DNA of 7,997 nucleotides from the NCBI GenBank assembly GCA_003158415.1, contig PMJA01000235.1, positions 1-7,997 of the forward strand, written 5' to 3'. The position numbers and the translations under genes were made by a program. Origin of the DNA: Methylobacter sp. (GTDB lineage: Bacteria > Pseudomonadota > Gammaproteobacteria > Methylococcales > Methylomonadaceae). Under the pieces are notes generated by a model. That model was not told the origin of the DNA, did not search any database, and worked only from the letters and a program-made list of their open reading frames with translations. Below are positions 1-6,632 of this stretch, piece after piece (position 1 is the stretch's first letter; every line of letters begins with the position of its first letter).

Positions 1-313
1 TAACATTGGCCGACTACTAGAATAAGAAGATATAGCCAAAACTCTAAAGAGTGCCTCCAGTCTAGACCACAATAAAGAAAAACTCAACAGCCCAATTTTT
101 TAAAGTTGGAAGATAATTAGAATTGTAATTAACAAATAGGAAGTAAAAAGTTGGGTCGAACTGAGGCAATTAATACCTGATACAACTGAGGCTCATTTTA
201 GAAGCTATCAAATAAAGCCCATAACTCTATAGCTTAGAGACAAATTTAATACTCTTTATAAGGTTTTTATAGCGTGGCTTTACTTTTTTGTTTGGAAAAT
301 AATTACAAGATAT
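1..313. other. AT-rich region with no recognisable gene
   Basis: All plus-strand frames are broken by frequent stops and no long minus-strand reading frame is present. The base composition is clearly more AT-rich than the genes to the right. The first bases could hold the last few codons of a gene outside the window (a short open stretch ends at the TAA at 23-25), but seven codons prove nothing. A 9-base direct repeat (AACTGAGGC) occurs at 159-167 and 184-192. The stretch lies on the 3' side of the tRNA genes, where integrated elements often sit, but I found no copy of the tRNA 3' end here that would mark an attachment site. Confidence 0.5.
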
Positions 314-348
314 AAAGCTGGTAACCTTAACGGGTTATTGGCTTTTTT
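314..348 (+). terminator. Possible rho-independent terminator (plus strand)
   Basis: The left arm 314-326 pairs with the right arm 333-345 across a six-base loop (327-332). This gives up to 13 pairs, three of them G-T. A run of six T follows the GC part of the stem at 343-348, partly shared with the stem base. It would end plus-strand transcription entering from the left, although no intact gene upstream is visible in the window. The many wobble pairs weaken the call. Confidence 0.45.
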
Positions 349-462
349 GTACCTGAAATTCCGGCAAGTGTTGCGGGTGTTTTACAACAGCTAAATATTG
401 ACGATTTGCGCCAGGCATTGAGCAAATGCGGTTACAAACCGGTTACATTTCAAATTAAATAA
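331..462 (+). pseudogene. Orphan 3' fragment of an unidentified protein gene
   Basis: An open frame runs from just after the TAA at 328-330 to the TAA at 460-462. The peptide is about 43 residues and has normal-looking protein composition, including the stretches PEIPASVAGVLQQLNIDDLR and CGYKPVTFQIK. It has no ATG or GTG start and no ribosome binding site; the only ordinary alternative start is a TTG at 406. Its first codons overlap the terminator-like hairpin. I read it as the C-terminal remnant of a truncated gene, but I do not recognise the family. It may also be chance coding in a short frame. Confidence 0.3.
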
Positions 463-471
463 AAACAAAGG

Positions 472-507
472 CAATAAAAAAGGCCTTCGATTGCTCGTAA
501 GGCCTTG
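472..507 (-). terminator. Rho-independent terminator of the tRNA transcript
   Basis: Read on the minus strand, two copies of the self-complementary octamer AAGGCCTT (499-506 and 480-487) form the stem. Between them, CGA and TCG pair inside with a GCAA loop, a GNRA tetraloop. The second arm runs directly into a T-rich tract (complement of 475-480). The hairpin lies 8 bases beyond the 3' end of tRNA-Lys, so it is the natural end of the tRNA-Ser/tRNA-Lys transcript and possibly of uup read-through. Confidence 0.85.
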
Positions 508-514
508 ATTTAGT

Positions 515-590
515 TGGTGGGGTGTCGGGGGTTCGAACCCCGGACCTATGGATTAAGAGTCCACTGCTCTACCAGCTGAGCTAACACCCC
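515..590 (-). tRNA. tRNA-Lys (anticodon CTT)
   Basis: The minus strand folds as a complete 76-nt cloverleaf. The acceptor arm GGGGTGT pairs with ACACCCC, followed by discriminator A and an encoded CCA (complement at 515-517). The D arm contains GCTCAGCTGGTAGAGC. The anticodon stem GTGGA/TCCAT closes the loop CTCTTAA with anticodon CTT, and the T arm carries GGTTCGAACCC. It decodes the lysine codon AAG. It lies 9 bases downstream of tRNA-Ser and just before a strong terminator, so the two are very likely cotranscribed. Confidence 0.96.
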
Positions 591-599
591 AACTATTAA

Positions 600-687
600 T
601 GGCGGAGAAAGAGGGATTCGAACCCTCGATACGTTACCGTATACACACTTTCCAGGCGTGCGCCTTCGACCACTCGGCCATCTCTCC
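600..687 (-). tRNA. tRNA-Ser (anticodon GGA)
   Basis: The minus strand gives an 88-nt class II tRNA. The acceptor arm GGAGAGA pairs with TTTCTCC with one G-T, followed by discriminator G and encoded CCA (complement at 600-602). The anticodon stem CACGC/GTGTG encloses CTGGAAA with anticodon GGA. The long variable arm expected for serine (around TATACGGTAACGTA) and the T arm GGGTTCGAATCCC are both clear. It reads UCC and, by wobble, UCU. It is first in the two-tRNA transcript. Confidence 0.96.
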
Positions 688-724
688 TATTTATCGTTTC
701 CCGTACCGCTTTTGGGAACCGACA

Positions 725-753
725 AGGATAATCGAGATTGGCTTTTGTTGCAA
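725..753 (-). promoter_or_regulatory. Sigma70-type promoter of the tRNA pair
   Basis: On the minus strand there is a -35 box TTGCAA (748-753), a spacer of exactly 17 bases and a -10 box TATCCT (725-730). Transcription would start near 718, giving a leader of about 30 nt before tRNA-Ser. The -35 box lies only 7 bases beyond the uup stop codon. No terminator is visible between uup and this promoter, so some uup transcripts may read into the tRNAs. Confidence 0.6.
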
Positions 754-760
754 CGACTTT

Positions 761-2668
761 TTAACCGGCACTGTCTTCCGTCAGTGCTTCCAGTGCATTC
801 CAGCGCGCATAAACCTGCTCCAGCTTGGCTTCTATGGCTTTCAATTCGTCCAAGGTTTTTGCAATCGCCAACGGATCTTTTTTATAAAAAGCCGATGAAC
901 TGATTTGCAACGTTAACGCCGCTTGCTTGGTTTCCAGCTCGTCTATCATTTCCGGCAGCTTATTCAGCTCTTGCTGGTCTTTAAAACTTAATTTCCTCTT
1001 TTTGGCAGCAGGTGTTTCCTGCTTGGCTGTCGGCTCCGACTTTTTTGATGCAACTGAGGGCTTGTCGGCCTGAGCTTGTTGAACATAGCCCATCCAATCC
1101 GTATAGCCGCCGACAAACTCATCAACATCGCCGTTACCGTTAAGCACATAAACACTGGTGACCACGTTATCCAGAAAAGCCCGGTCATGACTGACCAGCA
1201 ATAAAGTGCCGTCATAATTCACCAGTTTTTCTTCCAGCAATTCCAGGGTTTCCAAATCCAGGTCGTTAGTCGGCTCATCCATAACGATCAAATTGGCCGG
1301 TTTGGTGAACAATCGCGCCAACAACAGACGATTTTTTTCGCCGCCCGACAAACTTTTTACCGGTGAACGCGCTCTGGCTGGCGCAAACAAAAAATCACCC
1401 AAGTACGACATGACATGACGTTTGTTGCCCGCTATTTCGACAAAATCATTGCCATCGGCAACGGTGTCGGCAACGGTTAAATTAGGATCGAGCTGATCAC
1501 GAAGTTGGTCGAAGTAGGCGATTTCCAATTTTGTGCCCTGCTCTACCGTGCCGCTGTTCGGCTCCAGCTGCTTTAGCAATAACTTTAATAAGGTCGATTT
1601 ACCGGCGCCGTTAGCGCCTATCAAGCCAATTTTGTCGCCGCGTTGAATGAGAGTAGAAAAATGATTGATAATTTTCCGGTCGCCATAGCCGAAACAAATA
1701 TCGTCCACGTCGATGACTTTTTTGCCCGACGCATCACCTTTTTCCAAAGCCATCCGTGCTGTACCTTGCTGGAGGCGACGTTGTGCCCGCTCATTACGCA
1801 ATTTTTCCAAGGCTCTGACGCGGCCTTCATTGCGCGTGCGCCGCGCTTTTACGCCCTGCCTGATCCAGACTTCTTCATCCGCCAGTTTTTTGTCAAACTC
1901 GGCATTTTGATTAGCTTCGTCTTCGAGAGCTGCGGCTTTTCGGGTCAAATAATCGTCATAATTGCCCGCCCACGACACCAGATTGCCGCGATCCAAATCA
2001 ACAATCCGGGTCGCCAGTTTTTGCAAAAATGACCGGTCATGGGTGACAAACAAGACAGCCCCCTGAAAATTCAGCAACTGCTCTTCCAGCCAGGTAATGC
2101 TTTCAAAATCCAGATGGTTGGTCGGCTCATCCAGCAACAGCACTTCCGGCTCAATGACCAAAGCGCGCGCCAAAGCCACGCGCCGTTTCCAGCCGCCCGA
2201 CAAGCCGCTGATTTTTAAATCGCCCGGCAAATCCAATTTTGTTAAGGTCGTTTCAACTCGTTGTTGAAAATGCCAGCCATTATGTATTTCCAGCTGATGC
2301 TGCAAATCACCCAACTCGTTTAAGGCCTTGTCATCATCATAATCCATTGATAAAGTCAGTGCATGATAACGGGTAATCCATTCCCCCAGCTCTCCCAAAC
2401 CACCGGCAACCGCATCATAAATAGTTGCGTCTTCAGGCAAATCGGGTGATTGTTCCAGCCATGCCAGCCTTAACTCAGGCTGCCGCCAAATATCGCCATG
2501 ATCGGGCAGCACATTACCGGCAATAATTTTCATCAAGGTTGACTTGCCTTCGCCATTGCGGCCTAACAAGCCGACTCTTTCACCGGCATCCAGCTGAAAG
2601 TCGGAGTTTTTTAATAAAGCGTGGGTTCCATAAGCGATAGAGATGTTCGTTAAGCGTAATAAGGGCAT
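761..2668 (-). CDS. uup: ABC-F family ATPase Uup
   Basis: This is a soluble cytoplasmic protein with two ATP-binding cassettes and no membrane domain. In E. coli, Uup is linked to ribosome function, branched-DNA binding and suppression of precise transposon excision. The 635 residues match the usual length. The first cassette has Walker A GRNGEGKST (36-44), signature LSGG (156-159), Walker B LLLDEPTNHLD (177-187) and switch His210. A charged, helical ABC-F linker spans about 245-310. The second cassette has Walker A GANGAGKST (351-359), signature LSGGE (440-444), Walker B with DEPTNDLD (464-471) and His494. A Lys/Ser/Ala-rich tether (about 535-560) leads to a C-terminal coiled coil (about 562-632), the domain that separates Uup from EttA and other ABC-F proteins. 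Both ATPase sites look intact. The start gives the conserved MPLLRL opening, but only a weak AAAGAAA precedes it as ribosome binding site. It diverges from rhlE and is followed by the two tRNA genes. Confidence 0.95.
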   Translation of the reverse strand: MPLLRLTNISIAYGTHALLKNSDFQLDAGERVGLLGRNGEGKSTLMKIIAGNVLPDHGDIWRQPELRLAWLEQSPDLPEDATIYDAVAGGLGELGEWITRYHALTLSMDYDDDKALNELGDLQHQLEIHNGWHFQQRVETTLTKLDLPGDLKISGLSGGWKRRVALARALVIEPEVLLLDEPTNHLDFESITWLEEQLLNFQGAVLFVTHDRSFLQKLATRIVDLDRGNLVSWAGNYDDYLTRKAAALEDEANQNAEFDKKLADEEVWIRQGVKARRTRNEGRVRALEKLRNERAQRRLQQGTARMALEKGDASGKKVIDVDDICFGYGDRKIINHFSTLIQRGDKIGLIGANGAGKSTLLKLLLKQLEPNSGTVEQGTKLEIAYFDQLRDQLDPNLTVADTVADGNDFVEIAGNKRHVMSYLGDFLFAPARARSPVKSLSGGEKNRLLLARLFTKPANLIVMDEPTNDLDLETLELLEEKLVNYDGTLLLVSHDRAFLDNVVTSVYVLNGNGDVDEFVGGYTDWMGYVQQAQADKPSVASKKSEPTAKQETPAAKKRKLSFKDQQELNKLPEMIDELETKQAALTLQISSSAFYKKDPLAIAKTLDELKAIEAKLEQVYARWNALEALTEDSAG

Positions 2669-2709
2669 TTTAGAATTTCTTTAAGAGGGTGGGGAGGAGT
2701 TACGGGAAC

Positions 2710-2715
2710 ATTATA
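2710..2715 (-). promoter_or_regulatory. Candidate -10 box for uup
   Basis: The minus strand carries a perfect TATAAT here, 41 bases before the uup start codon, so transcription would begin near 2703 and leave a short leader. The -35 is unclear: the hexamer at 17-base spacing is ATAAAG, and the better match TTGTGA (2738-2743) is 22 bases away, which is too far. The position and perfect -10 support it, but the weak -35 leaves it unproven. Confidence 0.45.
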
Positions 2716-2863
2716 TAGAATAACAGCCGACGCTTTATCACAAAGTGAGAAAAAATCGGTTTTTAAGTAAAGATGTCTATTGACAGAAGGTATGGCAGTG
2801 TTCGCCCTTCATCTAGCCGTTGCATAGCATACCAAAACCAACGCCGGGTAATTCCAGCTTTTT

Positions 2864-2874
2864 TGTGTTATATT
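2864..2874 (+). promoter_or_regulatory. Candidate extended -10 promoter for rhlE
   Basis: TATATT at 2869-2874 is preceded at the correct spacing by TG (2866-2867), which makes an extended -10 element. This type can work with a poor -35; the hexamer 17 bases upstream (GGGTAA) is indeed poor. A start near 2881 would give a leader of about 65 nt before the chosen rhlE start at 2946. Confidence 0.45.
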
Positions 2875-2945
2875 ACAAACAGCTTTGACTATTTAAATTC
2901 ACTTACCGTGTGCTGCATGAGCAGCCTTTCACAGAGATCCACTAC

Positions 2946-4205
2946 ATGCCATTTTCAAAACTCGGTTTATCAGACCCGCTGTTACGCGCTATTGCTGATG
3001 CCGGTTATTCTACGCCATCCCCGATACAATTACAGGCCATTCCTGCGGTTTTAAACGGTCATGATCTACTGGCTGCAGCGCAAACAGGCACCGGTAAAAC
3101 CGCCGGTTTCGCCTTGCCTATTTTGCATCGCTTATCCCAGCATAACTACGGCGCAAACCGCCCGGTCAGGGTGTTGATTTTAACGCCCACCCGCGAGTTG
3201 GCGGCGCAAGTCGGCGAGTCGGTCAGCAAGTATGGCGCGCATTTACATCCGCGCTTAAAAACCGAAGTCGTGTTCGGCGGCGTAAAAATCAACCCGCAGA
3301 TGATGCGCTTAAGAGGCGGTGTCGATGTGCTGGTGGCGACGCCCGGTCGTTTGCTGGATTTAATCAATCAAAATGCCGTTAAGCTGGATAAAGTGGAAAC
3401 ACTGGTGCTGGACGAAGCAGACCGCATGCTGGATATGGGCTTTATTCGCGATATACGCAAAATTATCGCACTGCTGCCGAAAAAACGTCAAAACCTGTTG
3501 TTTTCAGCGACTTTTTCCGAAGACATACGTAAGCTCACGACGGGCTTGCTGGTCAATCCGATCAAAATCGAGGTGGCGGCCCGTAACACGGCCGCAGAAA
3601 CCGTCGAGCAAATCGCTTATCTGTGCAATAAAGCCGGCAAGGCAGAACTGCTATGCCATTTGATAAAATCCAATGACTGGCAACAGGTGCTGGTATTTAC
3701 CAGCACTAAGCATGGCGCTAATAGGCTGACGGAAAAACTCAACAAGATTAATATTAAAGCCGCCGCCATCCACGGCAATAAAAGCCAGGGTGCCAGAACC
3801 AGTGCATTGTCCGGGTTCAAGGCGGGCGAGATCAGGGTGTTGGTGGCTACCGATGTGGCGGCGCGCGGCATTGATATTGCGCTGCTTCCTCATGTCGTCA
3901 ATTATGAGTTGCCCAGAGCGCCGGCCGACTATGTACATAGAATTGGCCGTACCGGTCGGGCAGGGGAAGAAGGACAAGCCATATCGCTGGTATCTCATGA
4001 TGAAGTCGCGGCCTTGCGCATGGTTGAAAAGTTAATCGGCAAGCCTATTAAACGCGAACAGATCGCCGGATTTGAAGCGGCCGAGGTTGCACCGCCTATG
4101 CCTCCAGAACCGCCACGCGCTCCGCGTCCGCCCAGAAACTCAAGTCAGGCGCGCAAACCTTCCGGTAACGCAAGCAAGAAACCCAGAGCACGTAGCAGCG
4201 TTTAG
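2946..4205 (+). CDS. rhlE: DEAD-box ATP-dependent RNA helicase, RhlE type
   Basis: This helicase unwinds RNA duplexes using ATP; RhlE proteins act in ribosome assembly and RNA turnover in the cytoplasm. From ATG 2946 the protein has 419 residues. It opens [16 protein letters not shown], matching the RhlE N-terminus, and an AGAG precedes it at about the right distance. A GTG at 2910 would add 12 residues without homology or a binding site, so I prefer 2946. In order: Q motif (Phe3 to Gln28), motif I AQTGTGKT (45-52), Ia PTRELAAQ (81-88), GG (111-112), Ib TPGR (132-135), DEAD (156-159), SAT (187-189), motif IV VFTST (250-254), motif [11 protein letters not shown] (301-310) and motif [12 protein letters not shown] (331-340). 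All catalytic motifs are intact. The tail from about 380 is rich in Pro, Arg, Ser and Lys and probably disordered and RNA-binding, as in other RhlE proteins. Confidence 0.93.
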   Translation: MPFSKLGLSDPLLRAIADAGYSTPSPIQLQAIPAVLNGHDLLAAAQTGTGKTAGFALPILHRLSQHNYGANRPVRVLILTPTRELAAQVGESVSKYGAHLHPRLKTEVVFGGVKINPQMMRLRGGVDVLVATPGRLLDLINQNAVKLDKVETLVLDEADRMLDMGFIRDIRKIIALLPKKRQNLLFSATFSEDIRKLTTGLLVNPIKIEVAARNTAAETVEQIAYLCNKAGKAELLCHLIKSNDWQQVLVFTSTKHGANRLTEKLNKINIKAAAIHGNKSQGARTSALSGFKAGEIRVLVATDVAARGIDIALLPHVVNYELPRAPADYVHRIGRTGRAGEEGQAISLVSHDEVAALRMVEKLIGKPIKREQIAGFEAAEVAPPMPPEPPRAPRPPRNSSQARKPSGNASKKPRARSSV

Positions 4206-4241
4206 TCGCTACACGATCACTACGAACCTAAGAATGTCGGA

Positions 4242-4387
4242 TCACCACAGAGACACGGAGAGCGCAGAGGAAAACCATCAGGTTGGAAATAAAGTATACG
4301 ACTCCCATCGGGAGATGGGTGGATGAATTCCGGCACTTTGATTTTCTGTGAACTTCGTATCTCTGTGCCTTTGTGCCTCTGTGGTGA
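4242..4387. repeat. Imperfect palindromic repeat element, 146 bp (MITE-like)
   Basis: The ends are a perfect inverted pair, TCACCACAGAG at 4242-4252 against CTCTGTGGTGA at 4377-4387. Imperfect pairing continues inward for about 28 bases per arm. The arms are built from degenerate CACAGAG-type units (CACAGAG, CACGGAG, GCAGAGG on the left; the complementary CTCTGTG units on the right). In the centre, CCCATC (4304-4309) and GATGGG (4314-4319) form a hairpin with a GGGA tetraloop. From general knowledge, sequences with this CACAGAG pattern are dispersed in many environmental bacterial genomes. I see no target-site duplication and no transposase. On RNA it would form a long hairpin between rhlE and queG and may end or insulate transcription. 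Confidence 0.75.
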
Positions 4388-4405
4388 GCTGTTTATTTTT
4401 CTAGG

Positions 4406-5494
4406 ATGAACGAAATCAGCCCCCAAAAATTGGCCAGTCTGGCCTTGCAGATCAAGCAGTGGGGGCTGGATCTAGGTTTTGGGCAGGTGGGTATTACCGA
4501 CACCGATTTGACGGTTGCCGAAGGCCATTTGCAAAACTGGCTGACAAATAACTTTCATGGCGACATGGATTATATGCAGCGTCATGGCCTTAAACGCAGT
4601 CACCCTGAGTTATTACACGCCAGTACGGTCAGGGTTATTTCCGTGCGTATGGATTATTTGTCGGAATCGACTGCCGCCATGAATCAATCTTTGGCAGATC
4701 CGACCTCGGCCTATATATCGCGCTATGCCTTAGGCCGTGATTATCACAAAATGATGCGTAACCGCCTGCAAAAACTGGCCGACAAAATACAGACGGAAGT
4801 TTCATCAGGCAGTAGGCCGCCGGAATTCAATCTGGGTATGCGCGCTTTTGTCGACAGCGCGCCCGTGTTGGAAAAAGCTCTGGCCGAAAAAGCGGGTTTA
4901 GGCTGGATAGGCAAGCATTCCAATGTTATCAACCGCAAAGCCGGATCATGGTTTTTTTTAGGTGAACTGTTTACGGATTTGCCGTTACCGGTAGATAATC
5001 CCGCCAGCGCACATTGCGGGGCCTGTACGGCTTGCCTGTCCATCTGTCCGACCCAAGCCATCGTTGCACCTTTTCAGGTTGATGCGCGGCGCTGCGTGTC
5101 TTATTTAACCATCGAACTGCATGGCTCCATTCCTGAGGAATTCAGGCCGCTAATCGGCAACCGTATTTATGGCTGCGATGACTGCCAGATTATTTGCCCG
5201 TGGAACCGGTTTGCCAAAATGACCGGCGAAAAAGACTTTAATCCACGACACCAGCTCAATACCCAACAATTGCTGACTGTTTTCGCCTGGAGTGAAACTG
5301 AGTTTTTAGCGAAAACCGAAGGTTCGGCGATACGCCGCATAGGCCATGACCGCTGGTTGAGAAACATCGCCGTCGCCCTGGGTAATGCGCCCAGCTCGCC
5401 GCTGATTATCGAGGCCTTAAAACCTATGCTTGCACATGCTTCTGACATGGTCAGAGAGCATGTGCAATGGGCTTTGGATCAACAGCTTCGTTGA
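4406..5494 (+). CDS. queG: Epoxyqueuosine reductase QueG
   Basis: QueG catalyses the last step of queuosine synthesis, reducing epoxyqueuosine at the wobble position of tRNAs for Asp, Asn, His and Tyr, using cobalamin and two [4Fe-4S] clusters. The 362 residues start with the QueG N-terminal domain (IKQWGLDLGFGQVGITDTDL, 16-35). The conserved YALGRDYHK (107-115) and FVDSAP (148-153) follow; Asp150 corresponds to the proposed catalytic acid. The cluster ligands are all present: Cys204, 207, 210 and 214 in the CGACTACLSICP motif, Cys230, and Cys257, 260 and 264 in CDDCQIICP. The C-terminal part (about 300-360) is the helical HEAT-like region with EGSAIRRIGHDRWLRNIAVA. There is no clear ribosome binding site: AGG directly abuts the ATG, and an in-frame TGA at 4385 rules out an upstream start. 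It stands alone, without the nnr/tsaE neighbours seen in E. coli. Confidence 0.95.
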   Translation: MNEISPQKLASLALQIKQWGLDLGFGQVGITDTDLTVAEGHLQNWLTNNFHGDMDYMQRHGLKRSHPELLHASTVRVISVRMDYLSESTAAMNQSLADPTSAYISRYALGRDYHKMMRNRLQKLADKIQTEVSSGSRPPEFNLGMRAFVDSAPVLEKALAEKAGLGWIGKHSNVINRKAGSWFFLGELFTDLPLPVDNPASAHCGACTACLSICPTQAIVAPFQVDARRCVSYLTIELHGSIPEEFRPLIGNRIYGCDDCQIICPWNRFAKMTGEKDFNPRHQLNTQQLLTVFAWSETEFLAKTEGSAIRRIGHDRWLRNIAVALGNAPSSPLIIEALKPMLAHASDMVREHVQWALDQQLR

Positions 5495-5540
5495 CGGGAA
5501 TATATCCAACAAGGGTGCGAATTACTGCTTTTGTTTGTCT

Positions 5541-5574
5541 CCCTCGCCCCTCGGGAGAGGGTTGGGGTGAGGGG
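5541..5574. repeat. Short GC-rich palindromic repeat (REP-like)
   Basis: CCCTCGCCCC at 5541-5550 pairs with GGGGTGAGGG at 5564-5573, with one G-T pair in the stem. The intervening bases include TCGGGAGAGGG. From general knowledge this is a widespread kind of dispersed bacterial intergenic palindrome, whose accidental translation gives peptides like LAPRERVGVRG, as it does here. It lies between the convergent ends of queG and the membrane protein gene, where its hairpin could protect or end transcripts. No T run follows on either strand, so it is not a standard terminator. Confidence 0.75.
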
Positions 5575-5620
5575 TTTCAAAAAAGCTCAAATCGTGACCG
5601 TTCGCAGACCCATACAACGT

Positions 5621-6340
5621 TTAAACAAAATCCCGATCGTCTATGTAGTCGTGACCCGTAAAGAAATTCTTAAAATACGGCATAAAGCTCACGGTAATGG
5701 GTATCGAATAAAAGCAATAAATCGCCGCCGCTTCGCCGGTTGAAACACCCAATACCCACTGCGGCATAAATAAGGTCATGAGCGCCATAAACAAATGGTA
5801 GCTGGAAATCCGCTTGTTATTTTTCCAGACAAAGCCGCTCAATGCCAGCGCAAACAGCGAGCCGTGAGTAACGAAGGTACCGAAGGCACTCGATATGTGA
5901 TAACCGATATGATAAGTGCCCATAAACAAGCACGACACCATATTGCCGATAAAGTGGGGCGCGGCATCAAAAAGCTGCATCTCCTTGGGCAGTACCGAAC
6001 AGATGAGGAATAAAAAGCTTAAAGTGCCGCCGAATATAGTCGCCTGCTTTAACGCGGTTTTGTCGGAGGAGTAAGACGCCAATGCGGGCATAATCGCCAA
6101 GGCCTGCAAAGCGATATGGTAAGTTGATAATTCACTTAAAAAGTAGTTGGTGCCATAGCCGCATTGATCGGCCACCGGGTAGGCAAAATATTGTATGAAC
6201 TCCATCAGCGAAAAATGGAAAATAGCATAAGATCTTGCGACCCGCACCCAAAAAGTTTCGGTTTTATCGAGAAACGTCACGCTGGACGCCGCGAAACCGA
6301 TAACCCCCAACCCCAGCGACATATTGGCACTAAAACACAT
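5621..6340 (-). CDS. Uncharacterised polytopic membrane protein, MCFSA N-terminus
   Basis: The function is unknown. The best start is the ATG at 6338-6340, because GGGAGGA lies directly upstream at good spacing and the protein then opens MCFSANMSLGLGV, an N-terminus I associate with a family of uncharacterised membrane proteins. An upstream ATG at 6409 would add 23 hydrophobic residues without such a site. The 239-residue product has about seven hydrophobic segments (roughly 7-23, 34-54, 74-91, 98-116, 128-150, 157-173, 179-219), so it sits in the inner membrane. Polar residues within or beside segments include Glu47 and Gln50 (LMEFIQY), His75, and His144 and His148 (GTYHIGYH). The C-terminus (HDYIDDRDFV) is acidic. 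It is a single gene, convergent with queG and divergent from the MBOAT gene, so context gives no role. Confidence 0.8.
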   Translation of the reverse strand: MCFSANMSLGLGVIGFAASSVTFLDKTETFWVRVARSYAIFHFSLMEFIQYFAYPVADQCGYGTNYFLSELSTYHIALQALAIMPALASYSSDKTALKQATIFGGTLSFLFLICSVLPKEMQLFDAAPHFIGNMVSCLFMGTYHIGYHISSAFGTFVTHGSLFALALSGFVWKNNKRISSYHLFMALMTLFMPQWVLGVSTGEAAAIYCFYSIPITVSFMPYFKNFFTGHDYIDDRDFV

Positions 6341-6362
6341 ATTTCCTCCCAAAAAAGCTGAT

Positions 6363-6390
6363 AATATATTAAAAAAAAGCGTAAACACAA
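6363..6390 (-). promoter_or_regulatory. Candidate promoter for the MCFSA membrane protein gene
   Basis: On the minus strand, TTGTGT (6385-6390) is separated by 16 bases from TATATT (6363-6368), inside a very A/T-rich stretch. A start near 6356 would place the GGGAGGA ribosome binding site close to the 5' end of the message. Another -10-like hexamer, TATACT, lies upstream at 6391-6396 without a good -35. AT-rich DNA yields such matches easily. Confidence 0.35.
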
Positions 6391-6398
6391 AGTATAAA

Positions 6399-6435
6399 GT
6401 TAGCCACACAGAGGATATTTGACGCCTAGGCTAAC
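6399..6435. repeat. Inverted repeat, 7-bp arms
   Basis: GTTAGCC (6399-6405) and GGCTAAC (6429-6435) are perfect inverted copies separated by 23 bases. The pair lies just upstream of the candidate promoter of the MCFSA gene, where a dimeric regulator could bind, but an arm of this length can occur by chance. Confidence 0.35.
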
Positions 6436-6527
6436 ACGTTCTTCAATTAAAAGTAGTTCAAAATGCTGGTGTCGGCTTACCGCTGATCGGAAAAAGACGG
6501 TAGCGTTCACCTGAATAGTTTGAATTA

Positions 6528-6564
6528 TAGCAGGGAAGTTTTACTGCACCACTGATTCCTGCTA
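6528..6564. repeat. Inverted repeat, 7-bp arms, upstream of the MBOAT gene
   Basis: TAGCAGG (6528-6534) and CCTGCTA (6558-6564) are perfect inverted copies, again 23 bases apart, and pairing can continue with one bulge (GGAA against TTCC). The site lies about 70 bases before the MBOAT start. It could be an operator or an RNA hairpin; no T run follows, so it is not a typical terminator. Confidence 0.35.
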
Positions 6565-6632
6565 CTATCATATTATTGCAGATAAAGCATTCCTAATCAG
6601 TCCTTGTAAAACTAACCCTCCCGATACTGAAC

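Noticed and set aside
159..192. Direct repeat AACTGAGGC as a CRISPR or iteron array
   Set aside because: Only two 9-base copies occur, with no further units and no regular spacing.
768..787. Hairpin GCACTG/CAGTGC at the uup 3' end as terminator
   Set aside because: It lies inside the last uup codons with a six-pair stem and no T run on the minus strand.
2780..2785. Consensus TTGACA as -35 of an rhlE promoter
   Set aside because: No acceptable -10 lies 15-19 bases downstream, so the hexamer alone is not enough.
2773..3054. 93-codon plus-strand frame before and inside rhlE
   Set aside because: It overlaps the conserved RhlE N-terminus in another frame and has no protein-like features.
4220..4426. 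68-codon minus-strand frame between rhlE and queG
   Set aside because: It is translated almost wholly from the palindromic repeat element (RHKGTE- and CLCGD-type peptide), has no ribosome binding site and overlaps the queG start.
5467..5743. Plus-strand frames crossing the REP-like repeat
   Set aside because: They contain the LAPRERVGVRG-type peptide produced by this repeat and overlap queG or the membrane protein gene on the other strand.
6341..6409. 23-residue N-terminal extension of the MCFSA membrane protein
   Set aside because: The internal ATG has a strong GGGAGGA site and a recognisable N-terminus; the extension covers the AT-rich candidate promoter.
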